A DNA stretch of 10,762 bases from Fimbriimonadales bacterium (GTDB lineage: Bacteria > Armatimonadota > Fimbriimonadia > Fimbriimonadales > ATM1). The stretch is taken from the NCBI GenBank assembly GCA_025922995.1, contig JAICGT010000017.1:1-10762 (forward strand). The letters are read 5' to 3'. The position numbers were made by a program, and so were the translations under genes. Below the pieces are notes generated by a model, which saw only the letters and a program-made list of their open reading frames with translations, was not told the origin of the DNA and ran no database searches. Below, in pieces: positions 6,070-10,762 of this stretch; the stretch's first letter is position 1, and every line of letters starts with the position of its first letter.

Positions 6070-6094
6070 CCTTCGAGGCGGTAACCTGCCGGTG

Positions 6095-6874
6095 ATGTCC
6101 GACAAGATAACGGCACCGAAAATCCGCTCGATGAAGGGCGGTCGCATCGCTTGCGTAACCGCGTACGACGCGCCGTCGGCGCGCCTTGCCGACGAGGCCG
6201 GGGTCGACCTTATTCTCGTCGGCGACTCCGTAGGCAACACGACGCTCGGCTACCCGAGCACATTGCCGGTATCGCTCGAAGAAATGGTGCATCACACCCG
6301 GGCGGCGGCGTCCGGCTGTTCGAATGCTCTGCTCGTGAGCGACCTGCCCTTCGGCTCGTACCAAGCGTCTTCCGAGGAGGCGGTGCGCTCTGCGGTCTCG
6401 TTGGTGAAGGTTGGCGCAGAGGCCGTTAAGCTCGAAGGCGCATACGTCGAAGCGATCGAGGCGATTGTCCGTGCCGGAATTCCGGTGATGGGGCATGTGG
6501 GGATGACGCCCCAGAGCGTTAATTCTTTCGGCGGATTTCGTGTTCAGGGGCGTGGCGATCGCGCGGACACGGTCGTGGAGGCTGCTCACGCCGTCGAAAA
6601 GGCCGGCGCATTCTCGGTAGTGTTAGAGGTTATTCCCGGAGTTGTAGCGAAGCGGATTACGGAGACAGTTTCTATTCCGACGATCGGTATCGGCGCCGGG
6701 CCGGATTGCGACGGGGAGATTCAGGTGTGGCACGACCTGTTGGGGATTTCAGAAACCGTTTATAGACACGCGAAAGCCTATGCGGATGTAGGAGAAATCA
6801 CTAAAAATGCATTGAAAAGCTACGCCGAAGAAGTGCGCAAAAGAGAGTTTCCTACGGAAGAGAATACGTTTTAG
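6095..6874 (+). CDS. panB: Ketopantoate hydroxymethyltransferase, PanB
   Basis: PanB transfers a hydroxymethyl group from 5,10-methylene-tetrahydrofolate to 2-oxoisovalerate, making ketopantoate. This is the first committed step to pantothenate and coenzyme A, in the cytoplasm. The length from ATG 6095 is 259 residues (E. coli PanB is about 264). Family landmarks are all present: VTAYDAPSARL, LVGDSVGNTTLGY with metal ligand D44, the SDLPFGSYQ loop with D83, VKLEG with K112/E114, GHVGMTPQSV, VVLEVIP with the presumed catalytic base E178, and IGIGAGPDCDGEIQVWHDLLG. The frame is open further upstream to 6026, but that would run into the tRNA gene. The upstream GAGG (6075-6078) is too far from the ATG to be a good ribosome binding site. 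No panC or panD is adjacent. Its stop overlaps the stop of the convergent gene by 3 bp. Confidence 0.96.
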   Translation: MSDKITAPKIRSMKGGRIACVTAYDAPSARLADEAGVDLILVGDSVGNTTLGYPSTLPVSLEEMVHHTRAAASGCSNALLVSDLPFGSYQASSEEAVRSAVSLVKVGAEAVKLEGAYVEAIEAIVRAGIPVMGHVGMTPQSVNSFGGFRVQGRGDRADTVVEAAHAVEKAGAFSVVLEVIPGVVAKRITETVSIPTIGIGAGPDCDGEIQVWHDLLGISETVYRHAKAYADVGEITKNALKSYAEEVRKREFPTEENTF

Positions 6875-7275
6875 TCGGGGTCTTGAGCTATCCAGGCAAC
6901 GCTCACGCTTTTACCGAATCGGTATGACTCTTCGCCTGCCATTACCTTGACATTAAACATATAAATGCCTGGTTTATCCGCCTTTACTGCGTAGCGAAAT
7001 TCACGCGGTTTATTTTTTTCGAATTCGGCTTCGGTTCGCGTTTTACCAGCAACGAGTCGGACGCCTTCGGGGAGTGTCAGATCGATTTGCGCCGAAGGTC
7101 CGCTTTCGTCGGTGCGCACTGTTACGATGAGCACGCCGGACTGCGCCTGTCCTCTGACCTCGGCGTGCACCTTGATCGGCGCCTGCACGTCAGGTTCCGC
7201 AACGTCATTGGCAGCGCAGCCGAAGCCGCTCATCACAAGCGCAGCACAGAAGGCCGATAACCACATCGTGTTCAT
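6871..7275 (-). CDS. Small exported or lipoprotein-like protein with a beta-sandwich domain
   Basis: The product is 134 residues from ATG 7275; ATG 7266 is a second possible start. The N-terminus (WLSAFCAALVMSGFGCAAND) is a signal sequence. C20 could be the lipidated residue, but the -3 position is Gly rather than Leu, so the lipobox is imperfect. Residues about 33-129 form a beta-rich domain. Its end, KPGIYMFNVKVMAGEESYRFG, aligns with QPGRYEIAAQAIAG...EYRFG in the N-terminal domain of the large protein encoded directly upstream. Sharing PG-x-Y...AG...YRFG in the same order makes common ancestry likely. The gap to that gene is 58 bp and is filled by a hairpin. No ribosome binding site is seen except a GGGGTG inside the hairpin. 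The role may be assisting or binding the neighbour's product (inference). Confidence 0.7.
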   Translation of the reverse strand: MNTMWLSAFCAALVMSGFGCAANDVAEPDVQAPIKVHAEVRGQAQSGVLIVTVRTDESGPSAQIDLTLPEGVRLVAGKTRTEAEFEKNKPREFRYAVKADKPGIYMFNVKVMAGEESYRFGKSVSVAWIAQDPD

Positions 7276-7283
7276 TTAAACGT

Positions 7284-7321
7284 ATGAACACCCCGCGGCG
7301 TGTCGCTCGCGGGGTGTTCAT
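7284..7321 (-). terminator. Perfect 14-bp hairpin between the metallopeptidase gene and the small gene, no U-tract
   Basis: ATGAACACCCCGCG (7284-7297) and CGCGGGGTGTTCAT (7308-7321) are exact reverse complements around a 10-nt loop. The hairpin begins 12 nt after the TAA stop (7334-7336) of the large upstream gene and ends 8 nt before the ATG of the next gene. No T-run follows on either strand. It may end or attenuate the upstream transcript, and its 3' arm holds the only purine-rich sequence (GGGGTG) ahead of the small gene. Confidence 0.65.
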
Positions 7322-7333
7322 GTCTACCGAGTT

Positions 7334-10246
7334 TTAGTTCAGCGTCCAGTGGACCCAGTCGAGGCGGGTCGTGAACGGATAGGAAAGGACGGGCCCCGTT
7401 TGCTTATAACGGATTCGGGCACGCACTGTGCCGCCCGCGCTGATCCAACGACTTGGGTCGTTGCGAAGGTGCAGGTACACCGTGTCGGATGTGGTCGATG
7501 CCACGTCTCGCACGTTGACCCAAACGTTTGCGTCGTAGTCGTACATGTCGATCTTGAGGCGAACGTTTGTAGACGTCGCGCTGCTCTCGACCTTCAAGTT
7601 GATCGAGTTCAGGTTCATCACAGGAACAGTCGCCGCAACAACCAACTCGATCGGGTCCTGAGCGCTCGACAAAGTTGCGCCGGGACGGATCTGCATGCGC
7701 TGATCGTCGCTGTTCTGCAGGAACGAGACGTTGTTTCCAGCTATCACGTTTCCGCGCGTCGGCGTGAACGATGTCGGCATGATCTCAGGGTTCACGACCT
7801 GGATTCCGTTCGTAGAAGACCATCCGTCGAGCCCCTCGATGTTCCGGGCGACGACGTCTGCATAGATCGTCGTTCCGTATGGAACTTGCGGGAAGTTAAT
7901 GGTCCTGTCGAAGGTGGGGTCGTTGTTCTGGGGATACTCGGTGAAAGCCATGATGTCGCTGCCACCGGGCGATGAGCCGAGGCGAACCCAGAACGACCGG
8001 ATCGACGACTGAAGCTCGACGGCTGTTGCCGTCAGGTGGATCGACGTTCGGCTGAACTGGAAGTTGCCGTCATCTTGGGATGTCGCCGTGGGCGCGGTCG
8101 TATCTTCCACGACGTTTTTGGTGATGTCGCGATCCGTGCCGCTCTCGGCCGGCTCCAACAGCTGCCAAGCGCCGTCAGAACGGTAGTGGCCCGCCCGGAA
8201 GCGGTACGCGCCGTAGCGCGGATCCGCGACGATCGTGCCCACCCCGTTTAACCCGACTTGATCCCAGGATTTGAGAATTTCTCGACTTGCACCGGAAGCG
8301 ATGAGGGCATTGTTGCCGTCACCGCCAAAGCCGGGAATGTCCGTGCCGTCCGGGTCCGTCGCCCAGATGTAGAGTTGATTCAGCTGGTAGTTCTGGCTGC
8401 CGTAGTTCTTCACGGTGAAGTTCGCGCGGCCGTAACCGCCGAAGTACCAAGTTCCCGAATAGGAACTAATGCCGCCGCTGACTCCCAAGGCGCCACGGTC
8501 GATCCCTTGCTTCATGCCGTGAACCATCATCTGGCCGTTGATTTTCGGCCTTTCAGGGTGGTTTTGGGCGTACCAGCCGGCGTAAAAGTCGCGGATCGAG
8601 TACAGGTGGTGTCCGGAGACCATGTAGTCCATGAACACCTCGTGGATCTCTTGATAGTTGAGCGACGACCAGTCGTAGGGGTCGGTCGTGCTGTTTCGTG
8701 TGTCGTCGATGTCCAACAGGAACGAGAGGACAGCGGACTCGGTGTCGTACCCCCAGTTGGGGTTGTTGCTCAGGTTGTCCGAGTTGCCATTCGCAGCTCC
8801 GTTACCGTCCCAGTTAGCATCGCAGTCGAAGTGGATCAGGTTGCCCGGATCGAGGTCGTCGTACCATCGGTCGTCGCCTTGAGCTGCGCACGAAAAATAG
8901 GTGGCGTAGCCCTCAGTGAGCGCGAGCCCATCGGTGTAGTGGCCCGTCAAACTGTGGTTGCCGCCGGCTCCAGGTGGCCAGTCGTCCTCGCCATTGAAGC
9001 TGTCGTGGAAAGAATGGCCGTACTCGTGCAGGATCACGTCGATAGAACTTACATGGTCGTCGTTGATGTAGATCCGATTCTCGGAACGCCGGTAGTAGGC
9101 GCCGTCGGTGCTACCCGGATACCACTCACAATAGGTTTTGTGGGCGTTGTGCCCGAAGGTTACGCCAGCGCTCCATCCGCGAGTCAACTCATCCTCGAGC
9201 TGATTTGCTCTGATTCCGCTGCCGAGCGGATTATAGGTGCCAGCGTTGTGGCTGCCGCCTGTGATATTCGGGAAAATGACGCCCGTCGAGTTTCGATATA
9301 CGGTGTCGGACGCATTGTGAACTTGGACCTCGGAATTATCCGTAATCCAAGAAATGTACACATCCGCCGTACCCGGCTCCAGGCCGCCGTCGGAATTGTT
9401 GTCGAACGTGATCTCATAGTATCCAACCGAGTTCACGATCACGGAACCGAGGAAGTCGTCTGCCGAAAAGTCGTCCTGGTCCCAAGCTTGTGCCTGCGCA
9501 CCGTAGCCCCAATGGAACGTTCCATCCGTGTGCATATACCGCCAGTAGCCATACACGGTTGTCGGAACGTCCGGCCCGCCTGTGCCTTCGCCGCCATCCA
9601 GCGGCTTACCGTTGGGATCGGTTTTTGGGAACTCAGCGGTCGGCAGCGGCAGTGTGTTTTGCATGAACAGCGGCGGTGGCTGAAGCGTCTGCGCCCGCTG
9701 GGCGCCGCCAAAAGGCGTCACGTCGGGCTGGTCAAACGGCTTGTCGCTGTATCGGATTCCAGAGCCGGTAACGTCGACGTAGAGATGATTGCGGCGACCG
9801 AAGCGGTACTCGGGAATGCCGGCAATTGCCTGCGCCGCGATCTCGTACCTGCCTGGCTGCGAGAACACATATGTGCGCGAAAACCTGTAGGCTTGGTTAG
9901 CACTGAAGTCTCCCGTCTCTACCAGGCGTCCGGCGATTTGCACACCGGGGACGTTGTCGAAGCGGACCTCGGCGTTTACGCCTTTTTCTAGGCTCAAAAC
10001 GTCGAAGTTGACCTGGACAGGCTGACCGATCCTCGGCGTCGAGGCGAAAGTCAGCGAAGTTTCAATCGGGGCCAGCGGCTGACAACTCTTTTGAGTTCGA
10101 GCCGTGAACGAGTTCTGCAATCTTTTGGCAATGCTCTTGGATGCCGCACCGAAATCACCGGCGAGCGCGCCGGATAACAAAAGGCCTCCCAAGGCAAAAC
10201 CCACAATTCTCGGGCCCATCGAGTGACCCGCAGTCTTGGTTTTCAT
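7334..10246 (-). CDS. Large secreted zinc metallopeptidase-like multidomain protein
   Basis: The product is 970 residues. The ATG at 10246 has GGAGG (10252-10256) 5 nt upstream and opens a signal peptide (core GFALGGLLLSGALA, cleavage near residue 29). The frame is open to 10339, but that extension lacks these features. Domains in order: a beta sandwich at about 57-160, shared with the small neighbouring protein; a Pro/Gly-rich linker at 165-230; a beta-rich region at 230-330; a metallopeptidase-like core at about 340-585; a CARDB-like beta region at about 590-700; an Ig or fibronectin-like domain at 716-818 beginning DTTAPT; and the shared C-terminal module at 823-970. The core contains HEYGH (H407, E408, H411) and LTEGYATYF, whose E445 sits where gluzincins place their third zinc ligand, so it may well be an active peptidase. 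I cannot assign a MEROPS family. The protein is secreted or surface-bound; its substrate is unknown. Confidence 0.85.
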   Translation of the reverse strand: MKTKTAGHSMGPRIVGFALGGLLLSGALAGDFGAASKSIAKRLQNSFTARTQKSCQPLAPIETSLTFASTPRIGQPVQVNFDVLSLEKGVNAEVRFDNVPGVQIAGRLVETGDFSANQAYRFSRTYVFSQPGRYEIAAQAIAGIPEYRFGRRNHLYVDVTGSGIRYSDKPFDQPDVTPFGGAQRAQTLQPPPLFMQNTLPLPTAEFPKTDPNGKPLDGGEGTGGPDVPTTVYGYWRYMHTDGTFHWGYGAQAQAWDQDDFSADDFLGSVIVNSVGYYEITFDNNSDGGLEPGTADVYISWITDNSEVQVHNASDTVYRNSTGVIFPNITGGSHNAGTYNPLGSGIRANQLEDELTRGWSAGVTFGHNAHKTYCEWYPGSTDGAYYRRSENRIYINDDHVSSIDVILHEYGHSFHDSFNGEDDWPPGAGGNHSLTGHYTDGLALTEGYATYFSCAAQGDDRWYDDLDPGNLIHFDCDANWDGNGAANGNSDNLSNNPNWGYDTESAVLSFLLDIDDTRNSTTDPYDWSSLNYQEIHEVFMDYMVSGHHLYSIRDFYAGWYAQNHPERPKINGQMMVHGMKQGIDRGALGVSGGISSYSGTWYFGGYGRANFTVKNYGSQNYQLNQLYIWATDPDGTDIPGFGGDGNNALIASGASREILKSWDQVGLNGVGTIVADPRYGAYRFRAGHYRSDGAWQLLEPAESGTDRDITKNVVEDTTAPTATSQDDGNFQFSRTSIHLTATAVELQSSIRSFWVRLGSSPGGSDIMAFTEYPQNNDPTFDRTINFPQVPYGTTIYADVVARNIEGLDGWSSTNGIQVVNPEIMPTSFTPTRGNVIAGNNVSFLQNSDDQRMQIRPGATLSSAQDPIELVVAATVPVMNLNSINLKVESSATSTNVRLKIDMYDYDANVWVNVRDVASTTSDTVYLHLRNDPSRWISAGGTVRARIRYKQTGPVLSYPFTTRLDWVHWTLN
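7337..7780 (-). other. Shared C-terminal module, copy 2 (about 148 residues)
   Basis: Residues 823-970 of the metallopeptidase-like protein, matching residues 333-482 of the repeat protein in order and spacing (PTSF, RG, LQNSDD, RPG, ESSA, TSDTV, PSR, GP...P, R-L-D-W-V-x-W). By eye roughly a third or more of positions are identical. It is joined to a completely different N-terminal architecture from copy 1, so it behaves as a mobile C-terminal domain. Confidence 0.8.
9767..10078 (-). other. N-terminal beta-sandwich-like domain, also found in the small downstream protein
   Basis: Residues 57-160 of the metallopeptidase-like protein. The last 45 residues align without large gaps to residues 88-129 of the 134-residue neighbour, sharing a PG-x-Y turn, an AG, and YRFG. 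The earlier part aligns more loosely, through alternating hydrophobic residues and the VPGVQIAG/LPEGVRLVAG segments. Confidence 0.65.
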
Positions 10247-10260
10247 AATTTCCTCCGTTT

Positions 10261-10317
10261 GTAAGTGGGCCAGCCACGATGGCTCGGGCGCAATACTGCC
10301 CCGGCCCAACCACTTAC
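10261..10317 (-). promoter_or_regulatory. Structured leader (three-way junction) just upstream of the metallopeptidase ribosome binding site
   Basis: In mRNA orientation, GTAAGTG plus GGCC near the 5' end pairs with GGCC plus CACTTAC at the 3' end, giving 11 bp around a 4-nt bulge. Enclosed are two hairpins: GGGC/GCCC with an 8-nt loop, and AGCCA/TGGCT with a 3-nt loop. The structure ends 4 nt before GGAGG. A TATATT -10-like hexamer lies at 10324-10319, but it would start transcription a few bases inside the outer stem, so the true start may lie further upstream. I recognise no known riboswitch class. Confidence 0.5.
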
Positions 10318-10380
10318 TAATATAACCCATCCGCGACAAAACAGCCGCTGGAATTACTAGGATTTAGGACTAACGGCCCA

Positions 10381-10762
10381 TTAAGCCGGCTCTCGATCCT
10401 GCTCACGGATGCCTGCGCGTGCGGGAGCGCTGAACTCGCGAAGCAGCTGCCGAGACGACTCCTCGACTGTACGGGTCTTCGCAAATTCGGAGGCGGCGCG
10501 CCCCATTCGGCACCTGGCTTCGTCATCGCTGAGTAAAGCGGACATGGCGTTCGCGAGCGCCGGAACGTTCCCGGGCTCGACGCCGATTCCGGTCTTGCCA
10601 TTCACCATCGCTTCGCAAGCCCCGCCCACGGCGGATGCTACGACCGGCGTTCCGGCTGCCTGTGCTTCGACGAGCGCGAGGCCGTAGCCTTCCGGGCGCA
10701 GGGATGGCAGCACAGCGATCGCAGAGGCGGCAAAAACGCAGGGCACGTCCTCGCGATAGCCG
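10381..10762 (-). CDS. GT4-type glycosyltransferase, C-terminal part (runs off the right edge)
   Basis: About 126 C-terminal residues are visible; the frame stays open to the window edge. The sequence 'LPSLRPEGYGLALVEAQAAG' carries the E-x7-E signature of GT-B fold, family 4 retaining glycosyltransferases. It is followed by TPVVASAVGG..E, which binds the nucleotide-sugar diphosphate, then a helical tail with 'LLSDDEARCRMGRAA'. Such enzymes transfer a sugar from a nucleotide-sugar donor onto lipid carriers, polysaccharides or small acceptors in the cytoplasm. The donor and acceptor cannot be told from this part. The stop (TAA, 10381-10383) lies 134 bp upstream of the metallopeptidase start in the same direction. 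Confidence 0.9.
   Translation of the reverse strand, partial: GYREDVPCVFAASAIAVLPSLRPEGYGLALVEAQAAGTPVVASAVGGACEAMVNGKTGIGVEPGNVPALANAMSALLSDDEARCRMGRAASEFAKTRTVEESSRQLLREFSAPARAGIREQDREPA

Noticed and set aside
7216..7218. Confident lipoprotein call for the small protein (C20)
   Set aside because: The residues before the cysteine (SGFG) do not fit the usual lipobox, so lipidation is kept only as a possibility.
8258..9991. 577-residue open frame on the plus strand opposite the metallopeptidase gene
   Set aside because: It is antisense to a well-supported gene, is dominated by Val, Arg and Ala, and has no domain or ribosome binding site. It is a codon-bias shadow.
1..10762. CRISPR array, prophage, insertion sequence or integrative element
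   Set aside because: No regularly spaced direct repeats, transposase or integrase motifs, or terminal repeats with target duplications were seen. The tRNA gene shows no nearby repeat of its 3' end.

Overview
The window looks like part of a bacterial chromosome of moderate-to-high GC. It has compact gene ends, Shine-Dalgarno sequences of the GGAGG type on several genes, and an unusually high share of exported proteins. The seven-repeat 'W.G.AASWVDLHPAG...GGQQVG' protein and a shared C-terminal module resemble secreted proteins I associate with Armatimonadota (Fimbriimonadia-like) and Planctomycetes-like lineages. That placement is from memory of family style, not a search, and is tentative. 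I see no phage genes, insertion sequences, CRISPR arrays or plasmid functions.

Layout, left to right. (1) 1-589, minus strand: two consecutive small exported proteins with near-identical signal peptides. The downstream one is cut by the window edge. They are separated by a perfect 14-bp hairpin and a leader that can hide the ribosome binding site. (2) 673-1125, plus: a DinB/YfiT-type helical-bundle protein. (3) 1129-2505, minus: an unrecognised 458-residue exported protein, followed by about 410 bp of apparently gene-free sequence with a long inverted repeat. (4) 2917-4365, minus: a secreted protein with seven 41-52-residue repeats (probably a seven-bladed propeller) and a C-terminal module of about 150 residues. 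(5) 4672-5964, plus: a Y-family translesion DNA polymerase. (6) 5969-6054, minus: tRNA-Leu(GAG). (7) 6095-6874, plus: panB, the first step of pantothenate synthesis. (8) 6871-7275 and 7334-10246, minus: a small exported or lipoprotein-like protein and, upstream of it, a 970-residue secreted HEYGH zinc metallopeptidase-like protein. The two share a beta-sandwich-like domain. The large protein ends in the same C-terminal module as the repeat protein in (4). (9) 10381-10762, minus: the C-terminal part of a GT4-type glycosyltransferase, cut by the window edge.

How they fit together. The housekeeping genes (panB, tRNA-Leu, polymerase) sit among surface or secreted genes without an obvious joint pathway. 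The link I can support is modular: the repeat protein and the metallopeptidase-like protein share one C-terminal module, and the metallopeptidase and its small downstream neighbour share another domain. This suggests a set of exported proteins assembled from a common stock of domains, with the C-terminal module possibly used for export, anchoring or ligand binding (inference). The structured leader directly ahead of the metallopeptidase ribosome binding site and the hairpins 8-12 nt after two stop codons are the main non-coding signals.
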